Shown: positions 21,673 to 34,320, counted from the stretch's first letter. The stretch is 64,000 nt of DNA from Diadema setosum (GCA_033980235.1 CM067079.1:27485562-27549561); one strand, 5' to 3'. Made by a program: numbers and translations. Notes: generated from the letters alone by a model not told the origin.

Positions 21673-22055
21673 ATAATGCATTTCACCCACTTGTCCTGCA
21701 ACATCTATAGCGCCCTCTGAAATGGGATAGATTATCTTTCTGCGCATTAGTAATAAGTAAGGTTAAGACTCCATTACTTGTTCTTTATGCCGCAACTTCA
21801 GGGACAAATGAAAAATAACTAATTTGCAAGAAGAACAACAGGGTGCAGGCACAATAGATAATATTTTCATCAAAATCGGATCAAAGATAAGGAAGTTATG
21901 AGATGTTGAAGATTTTTTTTTTTTATAAATAAGAAGAAAAACTCGTTTGCCTGGTATGCCCTGGGTATCTTAAAACATCGAGATCGTGATAATTTCTGTC
22001 CACTGCACATTTTCTTCTTTCCTTTCCCTTGAATGAAGCTGAAACTGTTGCGTTG
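21673..22055. repeat. Duplicated unit, copy A (right part)
   Basis: Continues copy A after the transposon. ATTTCACCCACTTGTCCTGC, GCCCTCTGAAATGGGA, AAATAACTAATTTGCAAGAA and ATTTTCATCAAAATCGGAT match copy B at 25560-25960 in the same order and orientation. Confidence 0.85.
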
Positions 22056-22378
22056 CTGTTCGACCGGTCAAACCCTCTGACTCGACTTTAGGCCAACCTT
22101 ACAGTTTAAAGATAACCTTTTCGCGGGAAGAACCTTTTCGCAGGAAGCGTGTCTGACATTTGAATACATTAGAATATTTCAAAGATGTCTCCTATGATAG
22201 TCATTGAAAGAGAGGTGTTCGCAGGGAGGGATATTGTGTTTTCAACGAATCGCGCTATTGTGAACGATGCGCGCTATTGTAAATTCTCAATCTTTTCTTT
22301 CTTACTATTCCGTTCCCTTCTCTATTGCATCCATGTCCTTTAAACTAGGTTCACAGTAATCAATCAATTTTTGTATAT
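22056..22378. other. Spacer between the two duplicated units
   Basis: Found only here; nothing in it recognised. Contains a short repeat, CCTTTTCGCGGGAAGAA / CCTTTTCGCAGGAAG (about 22117-22149). Confidence 0.5.
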
Positions 22379-25300
22379 TTCTTTTGTTTTAGAAGAAAAG
22401 CGGAAACATCTCTTTGTAAACTTTTTATTAACTCTTGGTGTTCTAGAGCAGGTGTATTGTTGGTGGAAATATATATGCATTCTTTTTTTTTTCTTTGTTC
22501 GTTTTCATTAATTGATTTTGGTCACTTGCCTTGCCAGCCATTCATATTATTGGACGTTAATATTGTAAGTTTTTGATCCATTAACAAACCCCTTTCAACA
22601 GGGTTGGTATCCCTGATCGTTATCCCTATTTGTGCTGGACGCATTTTCGAAATTAATTTTTACTTATTAATGACTCTTGTTTCACTTCATCACTGAAAAG
22701 AGCAGAGCGTTTGGTCATCAGAACGACCGTTTCCATGACAACACTCAATATATGATGAGACGCAGAGAGAATTGCCAGGTGGTATATCACTACCTGCTAA
22801 AAATCACATGCTCTCATTGTTGGACGGGGCGTGTAACCCACATCTCCTCCCACAATACTGTGATAGTTGCATTGAGCATTCACAAGGAGCCATGAATATA
22901 GATTCCTATTGAATTAAAAAGTATATGAGTTTAAGATATAAAAGAAAGTAAGGGATCATAATGGTCTAATAGTATTTAAAGCTGTGTGCGTTGAACCATT
23001 AAACATAACCGTTTTATTCAGTGTACATTATTACCTCACAGAGTGTTTATTGCCATAGTGACTGGTAGGACCTACTAGAGTAATGCCGCCTTTGGACAAA
23101 CTTTGCCTCAACTAGGCTATCTGGCCATTGAAATTGATAATAGACTGACATTCGTTCTCTGTTGAGAGAAATTTACGAAACCAGAGAGCAGCAATATTTG
23201 AGGATGGATTTGATCGTAAACACCTTAAATAAACGAGTAGTTTGGCTGCCAGCGATATTACACGACCGTCGTGATTCGATAAAATGCACTGCACGGCGTG
23301 ACATCCGGAAATTACTTTTCGGCCAGTTCGGACGAAGGTGCCCATTAAAACCTATCTATTATATATCATTAACAAATATTGCCACAGGTTGTTGGGTTCT
23401 TTTCCTTTCTCTGTTCCTATCGATCACTTCGCTAAATGAATTGATGGAAGCAGAAACAACAGCAGGAGCATTACAACAGCAGAAGCAGCAGCAGCAACAA
23501 CAAGAATCCAAACACGGAGCTAATCCGCATATAATTATACTAAAAAACAAACTGGCCATGCTCTCTTCTCATAGCAATCTAGCAGTGTTTTCATTTAGTC
23601 ATGGAGCTACATAGGAGATCTTGTAGCTCCATGACTTAGGCTATAAAGTAGAGGATGTTAAGTACATCTCATTTTGGGTTTTTTTTTTTCTGATGGTAAA
23701 TCAGCGTCATAATGAGAACGATAAAAGGCTGTAGATACATGCTGTCAAGCTTAACCTTCAGCTCAGCTCAGCTCAGTTTTTCTTCTTCATTCCACTGTCA
23801 ATACAGTATTAAGAATTTAACAATTTTGAGTACACTGTCTCATATCAAATATGTTCGTTTTGTTTTTGGTTCTGATTATACACACTTTGTAAAATATGTT
23901 GACACGGGGCTCCCTTGCAAGAGTACGCCTTTGTGGCTCTTACCCTCGTAACTACCCTACTTATAAAGAATACATAGATAAATACACATTTTAAATCGTC
24001 GACATAATTTTATGGATTATATGTATCAATGTGCATAATACGTATTCAGTGTGTGCAATGCAATTATTATACATGTAGTTTATAGTGCTAGAAAAAAGCA
24101 TGAAAAGTACACGAAGTAAAGATATAAAGCAATTTCAGATTGAAGGTACGCTATTCGAGGAAATACAATGTACTTCGATTAAAGTTTCTGAGAAAATGAT
24201 TTGAAATGCAATGGACATTGTTAATAACCATATGAGCTTAACTGGGAGGGTGCCTAATAAGTAATTTTGCACATAATCTATTAAAAAGTAGGCCTACATT
24301 TATAATTTTTGCCACTCACTGAGTCAACAGAGAGAGGGTATGCGATTTAGTGATGTTTGCGTTGTGCCCCGATGATGTTGATCTGTATATTAAAGGACAA
24401 GTCCACCGTCTTATACATGTGGATTGTATGGGTGAATGCAGCAATACTAGTAGAACACACCAAACAGTGAGAGCTCGGAGAAAAATCACACAAACCGCTC
24501 AAATTAGTTATGAATTTTTAAAGTATTTGCATGGGCAGTCACTGATGGATGAGAAGACCAATACAGTGTATGATATCACATGCATGTATAGAACGATATA
24601 AAGAAATTACATAGAGAATTTCACAATTTTTTTTTTTGAAAAAAGTGTTCATTTCTTTGAACTGTCACTGACGCATGTAAGGGTAATGTTGTTGTGCCCT
24701 TATACCTTCTGAAAGAGGATAGTTAAGTCTTCTTTTGTTATGCGAGAAAAGTGGAAATAATATGTTGAATTTTCTTTATATTTTCTTGATATCATTCTAC
24801 ACATGTGATATCACAAGCCGTAGTATAGTCTCCTCATCCAGCAGTGACTGAGTAGAAACTTCAAAAATTCATAACTTTGGAACGGATGTCCAATTTTCCT
24901 CGAACTTTCACTGATGTATTCTTTTGCTGCATTCACTCAATCCACATGTCTTTGAAGGTGAACTTATCCTTTAACATCAAGCTCAATCGTACAAGCAGCC
25001 GTCCGTCTGTCAAAATGGCGAGGTTGTATCATCAATCACTTTAGTTCGTTGGACAATAGAAAGGCCTTCTCACCCTGCAAAGACAATTCAAATGTAATTA
25101 CTTTGAGGGTCGGCATCATTAAGTGTGAAAGGAGTGCACGTTTTGCTTTTCCCAGAATCAAAAGGTGCGTAATGGTTAAATAGCTCTTGGATGCCCAGAA
25201 GCTACAAAATTTGGTAAGCGCAGACCGATTCGGAAATTTCTTCTCACAACATTATTCATTGCACATCAATTCAAATTTGAGAAGTTATCAGACTTTTCAT

Positions 25301-25955
25301 TATAATGAGTCTTCGAGGCAGTAAATAAAGGGCCCATAGCAAATACATTGGTCACTAACGTTATCAGCTCCGTCTGATAAAAAGCTCTATAATAATCAAC
25401 AAAATGAGATATTTCATGCTGTTCAAACAAGAATAAAAAAAAAGACATCCATGAATTAGGGTCCGAACAACATGTAAACCATCACACTAACAAACAAACA
25501 ACTGCCACTCTATGACTCTTCTTCCTGCATTCAGTCTTTGACTTCTTAATCTCGCATTACATTTCACGCACTTGTCCTGCGCCATTATAGTGCCCTCTGA
25601 AATGGGACAAATTAGACAAATTATCTTTTAGACCATTAATAATGAGTGAGGTTGAGACGCCATTAATAGTTCTCTATACCGCTACTTCAGGGACAAATAA
25701 AACGTAAGAAATGAAAAATAACTAATTTGCAAGAAGAATAACAGAGTGCAAGCATCACAACTAATATTTTCATCAAAATCGGATGAAAGTATAGAAGTTA
25801 TGAAATGTTGAAGATTGAATTTTTTCATTTTTTGATAAATAAGAAGAAAAAATTGCTTGCCTGGTATGCCCCGGATCCCTCAAAACATTGAGATCGGAAT
25901 AATTTCTTTCCACTGCAGATTTCTTCTTTCATTTCCCATGAATGAAGTTGAAATT
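22379..25955. repeat. Duplicated unit, copy B (uninterrupted)
   Basis: Full-length counterpart of copy A. Lacks the 8699-8985 retroposon, the CA/TG patch and the TTAA transposon. No conserved ORF between copies: the frames containing GHQNDRFHDNTQ in each copy diverge by frameshift within a few codons. Nature of the unit unknown. Confidence 0.85.
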
Positions 25956-26087
25956 GCTGCTAATGATCATGAAATTGTAAGTGACACAATAGCTGCATCT
26001 GAATTGTGATTGAATTACATATCGTTTGGCCAACTATGCTCCAGTGGTTCCCAATATGATGTTATCATGCTTTGTTAGGCAAGCATT

Positions 26088-26137
<50 letters not shown>

Positions 26138-27120
26138 CATATTATGTTGTACCCCACTGAAACCAAGTCAGTCATATTCTTGCGCATGCATGGATCTGGC
26201 ACTTATAATATTTAGGGACTAGCAAGGTCATGAAGGTATAGCGTTTACTAAGGCTTTGCTGTACTTATAGGACGCCCTCTATTTCCCACAGCGAGCGTCG
26301 CTTGACAAGTCATGCAAAAGAAAAGTGCAAGAATCTGATGGGATAGGAGGACTCACATGACTATAGCAGGCTGCTCGTCACCTTGACGACAGCACATCTG
26401 CTGTTGAAATAATGATTGCATCTGATTATTTAAACACCATTCACTTCATTAAGGCAGTTTGCTCATTCTTCGGGAAACCTTTTAGCCCTTACCGTCAAAT
26501 GGTAACCGTATATCAAAGTTTATGCTTAGGTAGCTCTCTTTATAAACAGGCGTAACGCTTGATATTACATGAATATTTTTTTTTCTGCCCTGCTAATTTT
26601 GTGAACCAGAGCAGACTGCAGGCCATCTCTTGAAGGAGAATTACCCATTAATTCTGCCAGTTACAAGAAAAAATAAAACATTTCACATTTTGAAAATCTC
26701 CAGATGCTTTTTGGTCTGAGCTTGTACATTCTGTTGAAAAAAAAAAGTGAAAATAAAGTTTGAATTTGAAGATTATTACACGAGTCGTGTTTCAATTTAC
26801 CTCTCAGTAAGAAAAGGGGCATGATGATAAGAAATTACGTTGTTGTCTTTGCTTTGTCCCATTATAGTAGCGATAATGTGGATATCAATTCTGGTGTCGT
26901 GTTCTTGCTTTTGCTTTCGCCCTTTGTTGGAGGGGGGGGGGGGGGCGAGGAGGGATATACAATGGGATGGGGAAGAATGCTTCCATGTAAGGTCGATAAT
27001 CATTAATTTAGACCTTCATTCTGTCACTATACTCCCTGATCACAACATGCGTAACCAGGTTTTACGACACCGGCTGTAACTTTGCTGGGCGGCCCCTCTG
27101 TCATTAGCTAAGCGTTTCTT
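25956..27120. other. No gene seen
   Basis: (TA)n at about 26090-26131, a run of G at 26932-26945, and a probable retroposon 3' tail (GTGAAAATAAAGTTTGAATT) near 26748-26768. No exon pattern. Confidence 0.5.
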
Positions 27121-27504
27121 TTAAAGCCCCCGTCACACTAGAGCGGATCGAGCCAACGAATGCCCAGCGGATCCGAAAATTTGGAGATACGCTCACATTC
27201 GTTGCTCGTCGTTCGTAACCCGCTGACGTTCGTTGTATCCGGTAGCTGTTCGCATAGATTCGCAGAGATCCGCCGGAGCCAAATTTTGATTTTGGACATG
27301 ACCGTCCAAAATCTTGAGCGGATGACGAACGGAATGACAATCCGCTCTGTGTTCGCTTAGCATCCGTTGATTGAAAGTTTTGGTCGCTCTGCATTCGTTT
27401 CTCATTCGTCCGCCGTTCGTCCAAATTCGCCCAGCAAATCTGTACAGCAACACACGTTAATTAAACGTAGATAAAAAAAAGATATTCATATGTAGCACAC
27501 ATAA

Positions 27505-27906
27505 TAATAATAATGATGATAATTATAATAATAATAAGAAAAAAAAGGTCTTATTTGCCCAGGTTAGCCGCTTCAGTGTTGTCACTGCTCTACCAGAGGA
27601 CCCTGACATTATTACAATAAGGTCCTCGATTGTTGTACATTCTTTTCAATACATAATGTTCTGTTTACCTTATTCTCTGTTGTCAAAAGAATTGTAACTT
27701 ATGTTTTGTCGGAAAATGAAATAAACTTTGAATTGAATTGAATTGAATTACCCCAACGTTGCCAGGCACCCATTTATACACCTGGGTCGAGAAGGACGAC
27801 ATCGTGGGTAAAAAAAAAAAAATCTTGTCCTAGGATGTAAGCACTGGGCGGGATTCGAACCCGAGTCCTCGGTTCGGGAGTCGGATCCACTATGCCACAG
27901 CCCCCC
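27505..27906 (-). mobile_element. Full-length tRNA-derived SINE (minus strand), with nested insertion
   Basis: In reverse complement: a tRNA-like head with box A (TGGCATAGTGGA) and perfect box B (GGTTCGAATCC), then a body containing CACCCATTTATACACCTGGG in complement and CTCTGGTAGAGCAGTGAC, ending GGGCAAATAAGACC and an (ATT)n tail at 27505-27545. The CCCATTTATACACCTGGGT core is shared by SINEs of several marine animals. Confidence 0.8.
27615..27752 (+). mobile_element. Retroposon 3' end nested in the SINE
   Basis: Interrupts the SINE body between CCTGACATTATTA and ACCCCAACG, ends AAATAAACTTTGAATTGAATTG in a (GAATT)n tail, and appears to duplicate ATTA. A 5'-truncated LINE end, plus strand. 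Confidence 0.65.
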
Positions 27907-28154
27907 ACATGACATTTCATTATACGTATTCTGGCATTAAGTAATGAGAGAACATTATTCTAAACCACTGCTATAAAAGTCAACCTGGATAGTAAACGGG
28001 AATCTCTGAATGGAAATTGGGAATTGTGAAAGTTCGACTCCAGTTGGAGGATTTTGGACTACCAACATCATCGTCACGTGATCATCAGAAGGAAGTACAC
28101 TTTCAGGGGAATCTTGAATGAGTGACATCAGGAGTACTTGCAACGGCATAAATC

Positions 28155-28300
28155 CATACGGGGGGGGGGATGGTCACCATCACCACGATTACAAGCCCAT
28201 AACCGGACCGGCGCAGCCTTTTTTGGGGGGTGGGGGGGGGGGTGGGGGGGGGGGAGAAGCTTTGTGCCCCCCTCCCCTCCCCCCCCCCCCACACACACAC
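28155..28300. repeat. G-run / C-run cluster
   Basis: Long G runs at 28160-28168 and 28226-28254 followed by C runs at 28265-28290, then (CA)n. G-quadruplex-prone; ORFs here are artefacts. Confidence 0.9.
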
Positions 28301-28820
28301 TTTACAGGGATCGGATGCCCCACTCTTTTGCATGAAATATAAAGTGGGAGAAAAGTGGCAGCAACAACATAAAGAATTTTTGTTCTTGTTGCTTTTTTTT
28401 TTGCTTGTCAGACGACTTTCGGCGGAAAATCAGACCTTAAAAGTATGAAAACATTTTTTTTTTTTGGAAATAACGGAAGAAGGGTGTGTATGGGGGGGGG
28501 GGTATCTCTCTCCCACACGAGGAAGATTTTGCATTTTCAGACCTGAAATTCAGCGATCTGTGGTGAAAATTTTGTTTTCTTTTCTTTACAAAAACAATAA
28601 GAAAATGAAATATTCACAATATATTATTGAATGACAAAATCGTGGTATTTCAGCTCTTGCTGTGCGACATCACTGTGAAGGCCTACTAAATAATGGGGCC
28701 TATCATCGGCGTAGACAGGATTTGATCTTAGGAGGAGCGGTTATGTGAGGGAACGAATCAAGCGAGGGGGAAGGGTATGGTAGGGGGGTTTCCCCTCCTA
28801 CGGTGAAATCTCTTTGCGTT

Positions 28821-30481
28821 GAAAATTTTGACATTTTTCAGTCCAAAAACTGCCGTTTGTAGCTATATTCTTCGCTTTGGAAATTAAGGGGGGCACACCA
28901 GGCGCAACTGCTGTCAATCACTGGCAGCAACATCAGGAGAATGGCATAGCGATTAAATGCGAGCGAGCGGAGCGAGCGAGCATGAAAATTGTAACATTTT
29001 ACAGTCTAAAAACTGCCGTTTGTAGCTATACTTTTTCGCTTTGGAAATTAAGGGGGGCCGCATCAGGCCAAACTGCTGGCAATTACTTGCAGCAACATCA
29101 GGAGAATGGCATAGCAGTTAAATGCGAGCGAGCGGGGCGAGCGAGCTTGAAAATTTTGACATTTTACAGTCCAAAGACTGCCGTTTGTGGCTGTATTTTT
29201 TCGCTTTTGGAAATTATGGGGGCACGCCGGGCGCAACTGCCGGCAATCGGGCAGCAACATCAGAATGGCATAACGATTAAATGCGAGCGAGCGAAGCGAG
29301 TGAGCTTGAAAATTTTGATATTTTACAGTCCCACATGTCCTTTGTGGCTGTACTAGTAATTTTTCGCTTGGAAATTAAGGGGGGGGGGGCGCACCGGGCA
29401 AAAACTGCTGGCAATTACTGGCAGCAACATCAGGAGAATGGCATAATGATTAAATGCGAGCGAGCGAAGCGAATGAGCTTGAAAATTTTGACATTTTCCA
29501 GTCCCAAAAACTGTCGTTTGTGGCTGTATTTTTTCGCTTTGGAAATTAAGGGGGCGCACCGGGCAAAAACTGTTGGCAATTACTGGCAGCAACATCAGGA
29601 GAATGGCATAATGATTAAATGCGAGCGAGCGAAGCGAGCGAGCTTCAAAATTTTGTCATTTGACAGTCCCAAAAATGCCGTTTGTAGCTATATTTTTCGC
29701 TTTGGAAATTAAGGGGGCGCACCGGGCAAAAACTGCTGGCAATTACTGGCAGCAATATCAGGAGAATGGAATAATGATTAAATGCGAGCGAGCGGAGCGA
29801 GCGAGCTTCAAAAAATTGACATTTTACAGTCCCCAAACTGCCGTTTGTAGCTATATTTTCGCTTTGGAAATTAAGGGGGGCGCACCTGCTCACAATCACT
29901 GGCAGCAACATCAGGAGAATGGCATAGCGATTAGATGCGAGCGAGCGGAGCGAGCGAGCTTGAAAATTTAGACATTTTACAGTCTAAAAACTGCCGTTTG
30001 TAGCTGTACTTTTTCGCTTTGGAAATTTAGGAGGCACACCGAGTGCAACTGCCGGCAATTACTGGCAGCAACATCAGGAGAATGGCATAGCGGTTAAATG
30101 CGAGCGAGCGGAGCGAGCGAGCTTGAAAATTTTGACATTTTACAGTCCAAAGCAAAGACTGCCGTTTGTGGCTGTATTTTTTCGCTTTGTAAATTAAGGG
30201 GGCACACCGGGCGCAACTGCCGGCAATTACTGGCTGCAACATCAGGAGAATGGCATACTGATTAAATGCTAGAGAGCGAAGCGAGTGAGCTTGAAAATTT
30301 GACATTTTCCAGTCCTAAAAACTGTCGTTTGTAGCTATATTTTCGCTTTGGAAATTAAGGGGGGCGCACCGGGTTCACCTGCTGTCAGTCACTGGCAGCA
30401 ACATCAGGAGAATGGCATAGCGGTAAATTTTAACATTTTACACTCCAAAAACTGCCGTTTGTAGCTATATTTTTCACTTTT
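28821..30481. repeat. About 163-bp tandem array, ten units, with GCGAGCGAGC motif
   Basis: CTG(C/T)CGTTTGT recurs near 28850, 29010, 29170, 29510, 29675, 29837, 29989, 30159, 30325 and 30457, with one degenerate copy near 29335. Each unit has TTCGCTTTGGAAATTAAGG, a CACTGGCAGCAACATCAGGA stretch, GAATGGCATA, and GCGAGCGAGCGGAGCGAGCG, which is lost in the last units. Frames of 100-160 codons run through it on both strands because unit lengths are near multiples of three; I do not regard them as genes. A stray GCGAGCGAGCGAAGC copy lies at 31103. Confidence 0.92.
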
Positions 30482-31420
30482 GTTTGTCTCACTTTTATTT
30501 GAGAACCATCCCCCCCCCCAATCGACGCCTCTATACATATAAGGTTGCTTTTGTTAAGTGAAAGATCTGCTGCACACTCTTTGATAAATTAGGGAATATA
30601 CGTCTATGTCAAAAGTGTACAAAGTTTATCCCTTATCCTGTATAGCAGACCTTTTGCATGTTCATGATTGCAATACAACGATCTGGTGCATAGTTCTGGC
30701 GATATTTGGACAATTTTCCACTAAGAAAGTTCGAGATTTGTCCTCATCTCGGGAATTGCTTGGGGGATAAATGATTTTCTGTCTAAACACTTCCTTTGGG
30801 GCGGGGAAAATGCCCCTTTGCCCCCCATAGATTCGACGTCCCTGATCTTCCCTTGGTATGCCCATAGATGTATCCTGACTGAGTCATCAGTCACTGTCGT
30901 TTCTCAGGAATGATTCAGGAAATGAGGGGATTCAATTATGGCGATAAAGTTGTTGTTATTGTTTGTTTGTATGTTTTCGTACATATTTTGCAGATGGTCC
31001 CCAATTACTCGCGTCATAGCATGTTTATATGTAGACCTATACTATTTGACGTTGTCAACGCCTGAGCCATACCTTACAGTGAATGTCGATATTACTTTCT
31101 TCGCGAGCGAGCGAAGCAAGCGAGCGCTTGAGAAAATTATACATTTTCCTACAAGATAGAATACTGTTCAGCTCTGTTACCTGTCTGAAGGCCGGCGTAC
31201 AAACGTCATGCAATATGCCAAAATTGATACAATCACATTTCTACTTCCTCCATTTTTCCCCTCAAAATTCAGGGGGGGGGGATGATTGTACAGGCCATCC
31301 CCCCTCCTCTATTTCAGGGGGGGGGGGATATATCCCCCCATCCCCCCCCCCCCCCCATCCCCCCGGGATTTACGCCCATGAGTACTTGTCGGTTACTTCT
31401 GCTTCCTTAACTTTTTCCCT
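30482..31420. other. No gene seen; poly-G/poly-C tracts
   Basis: C run at 30510-30518, G runs at 31272-31280 and 31317-31326, C runs 31334-31362. Nothing coding. Confidence 0.5.
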
Positions 31421-31509
31421 TCATTTTTCACTAATTTTGGAGTGACCTCAGGGATCACTCCAAAATCTTCGAGTGATCCCTGAGGACACTCCAAAATTAG
31501 TGAAAATGA
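31421..31509. repeat. Near-perfect 38-nt-arm hairpin
   Basis: TCATTTTTCACTAATTTTGG plus AGTGACCTCAGGGATCACT (to 31459) pairs with 31472-31509 with one mismatch and a one-base bulge; the loop is 12 nt. GGAGTGA/TCACTCC motifs continue to about 31560, suggesting more decayed copies. Confidence 0.88.
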
Positions 31510-32181
31510 AAATTTTCACTCCAAAGTCACTCCAATTTCACTCGAAACTCACTCTGTTCTGTTATTTACTCTTTCATGAGTGAATATTTTCACACTTCTG
31601 TCTTTAGAGAGACAGCATTACTTGACACTGTCACTGCTCAAAATGATTTGGTAAAGTGTCGCGTCATCCGAGATCCGTCACGTGATTGCCGAAGTATCGC
31701 TCTGCATATGTTGGGCATTCGCTGCTCTTTCGCTTTGTCCCCTCACCATCCGTTGGATGGACTGTACGCATTCGCTTTCATTTGTTACTTTATCCGCTCG
31801 TTACACGGTTAGCATATGCTCATCATTCGTTAGGCGAACGTTCGAAAACCACATTTTGCTTGCGAATTCGAGCGGATACGAGCGTATCTGGACTTTGCCA
31901 AATTTTTCCCATCCGCTAGGCATTCGCTGATTTATACGCTGTAGTGTGACGGGGCCTTAACTACTATATATCCTGTATTCTGCTCATCTCTTTTACTGTA
32001 CACGTGATATAGTACACACGTTCTAGGGCCCTATAAAGTCTTAAATTTCATCATCATTCGTCATGTTCGTGTAAAAGTAACCATAGTACACAGTCATGTG
32101 TCTTGAAATTAACTTTTATATCCCCTCATGATTCTAACGATGCTTGTATTATGTTTTATTATGTCTGGCTTGTGTTTTATT

Positions 32182-32202
32182 TGTTGTTATATCCGAAGAA
32201 AC

Positions 32203-32242
<40 letters not shown>

Positions 32243-32278
32243 GTATGTATATGTGCAGTTTCTTCGGGTATAACAACG
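32182..32278. repeat. Hairpin with (TA)n loop
   Basis: TGTTGTTATATCCGAAGAAAC at 32182 pairs with GTTTCTTCGGGTATAACAACG ending at 32278; the loop is (TA)n. A second (TA)n follows at 32283-32335. Confidence 0.88.
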
Positions 32279-32279
32279 A

Positions 32280-32339
<60 letters not shown>

Positions 32340-32343
<4 letters not shown>

Positions 32344-34155
32344 TGAGTTCGAATCAAACTAGGTTATGAACAAAGGGGGTGGTGGTGGGGTAGGTGGCTT
32401 CAATTCTCTTTTGAATAACTCTTGAATTTCAGACTTAAGTGGTTGTTCTTGGAGTATGACAACATATCAAGACATTGATGTGCATAGTGAATATTATTTT
32501 ATAGTCTCTGGTATTGAGAAACAATATACTTCGAGCGAATATAATATACATGTACATGTACTTCACAACAGCACGACGTAGTATCTGGCTCATCCTTTAT
32601 ACCTCCGTGCATGTAGATAACGATGAAGGGGGGGGGGGGGCTGGCTTTAGATGTCTCTGCCCCTTATGCCATGCAGCAAATTTTCAGCCTAGCGTGAATT
32701 TCACCCACCCATTACACCAGCAGAGTCAAATTCGTGTGAAGGCCGTTCTTGACCTTTGGCGATGTCTAAGTAGCCTCACGCCATAGACTATCATATCAAT
32801 CCACTGATGCGAGCAACGTATTTGATTGAAATGACCGCTGAGTGTCCAGAAAACAGGTGGACACAACTTCGATTTCCATCAATACCTAAAGACAACGTTC
32901 GGTGGTCTTCCTCAATTCACCTAGAGCATAAAACCAATCCTCGTCCAATAATTTATATATTACCGGGGAAGCCTCTATTTCCTTGCATTGTTATGTTTTG
33001 ATTTTTTTTTGTTATTTGGCAGGATCTGTTTGCCAACACAAGATGTACTCCAGGCGCATTAATATCCGATTCGTCAGTATTGCATGTACTTTGCACGTAT
33101 TGCTATGGGCGGGTCATTCCAGACACGCCTGGGCAACGAACGCAGAGTTATCGTCTGGATATGAGCACAGACCTATTCATTTTCATTACGACTGATTGGA
33201 GATATGGACTTGATTCGTAACCTGTCGCTACTGGTTATATATTCTATGCAAGCGGACTGTTGTTCAGTCATTTTTTACTCTGCCAAACCTGAACAAACTC
33301 TTGTACGAATTGCACGAAGAACACCTCCTGCAGTCCAGTTTCGGTGTTGTGATATGTCTTACACATTTTTATTTCTTCGTAGCACAAGGCAGTTTTATCA
33401 GACCGGATTAAAAAAAATCGCTGTAGTTCATTATACATGTATTTCGTTTAAAATCAAATCAGTAACATCCACTTGAATGAGTCTATATTTACATGTCCAC
33501 CCTTACTGCCCCCTCAAACAATAACAAAACCACAACACCCTTAAGAAGTAATAGGCATTATTACACAGAGGTAACATCTCAGAAGTGTGCACGTGACTTA
33601 TTCTTCACTGTACAGCCATTGCCATGACCACGTCTCAATATTTTTCAGACATTATATTCATATTCCGTGGAGTCCATTTCCAGAGCTTAGTATAAGTGGC
33701 ATCAAGAAAGCTTGGTGAAGGTCAGCCAGTCCATACCTAAACTTATAGATATAATGAATGTATAAGGTGCATTCGCAAAATAGACGCTGCACGCAGTCAA
33801 GTATGATGGATTCCTAGGTTATTGAATTAAACAAAAGGTATAAAATATGCACGTATTCCGAAATTGAAAGTGAAGTTTTGAGCCTGGTCCAAATGCTGTT
33901 TTCTTTGTGTTTTTATTTTTAGCCACTACAACTCGCAGTCGCTTTCAGCATCTTAGTTGGATATTGAGGCTGGCTATGTACATGGACAGGAATCGTACAG
34001 TGCTGGATCATGAAAACAAAGAAATATTGTTTTCTTCGGGATTGCGTTGGTGATATTTTCGTTCATTCTGTCAAAGGTCAAACAACATGACCGTTTGTAT
34101 CCATTTCTTCACATAATTCTTATGTGCACTAGGTCCATGACCGTAACAAGCTACT
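32340..34155. other. No gene seen
   Basis: A G run at 32631-32640. Short unrelated frames only, for example 32807-33001 and 33204-33476, with no domain, no splice context and no codon pattern I trust. Confidence 0.45.
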
Positions 34156-34159
34156 GGTT

Positions 34160-34204
34160 GTGTGTGTATATGTGTGTGTGTGTGTGTTTATGTGTGTTTG
34201 TGTT

Positions 34205-34296
<92 letters not shown>

Positions 34297-34320
34297 CGTG
34301 TGTGTGTGTGTGTGTATGTG
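34160..34320. repeat. Compound (TG)n-(TA)n-(TG)n microsatellite
   Basis: TG at 34160-34215, TA at 34215-34273, TG at 34273-34320. The overlapping long frames here are repeat translations. Confidence 0.97.

Larger units (their letters stand above)
27125..31956. mobile_element. Possible 4.8 kb TTAA element with CCCCGTCACACTA ends
   Basis: TTAA then AGCCCCCGTCACACTAGAGC at 27121; at the right GTAGTGTGACGGGGCC then TTAA at 31957-31960, giving inverted termini of about 20 bp. Subterminal zones of about 320 bp at each end carry the same vocabulary in inverted orientation (GCGAATGCC(C/T)AGCGGAT, AGATACGCTC). Alternatively the ends belong to two separate elements; the interior (SINE, tandem array, foldback) then just lies between them. 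No transposase gene seen. Confidence 0.5.

Noticed and set aside
21677..25955. LTR retrotransposon (about 390-bp direct repeats 21677-22055 and 25560-25955)
   Set aside because: The direct repeats are the ends of two tandem copies of a longer unit: the rest of the unit is also duplicated at 6095-9717, and no gag/pol coding is present.
27840..27906. Functional tRNA gene
   Set aside because: It has boxes A and B but continues into a SINE body with a repetitive tail; the acceptor stem is not convincing.
28877..29971. ORFs of 103-159 codons
   Set aside because: They are frames through a tandem array with unit lengths near a multiple of three; both strands are open and no start or splice context is convincing.
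28821..30481. CRISPR-like direct repeats
   Set aside because: Units are contiguous 163-bp repeats with no spacer structure, in a eukaryotic context.
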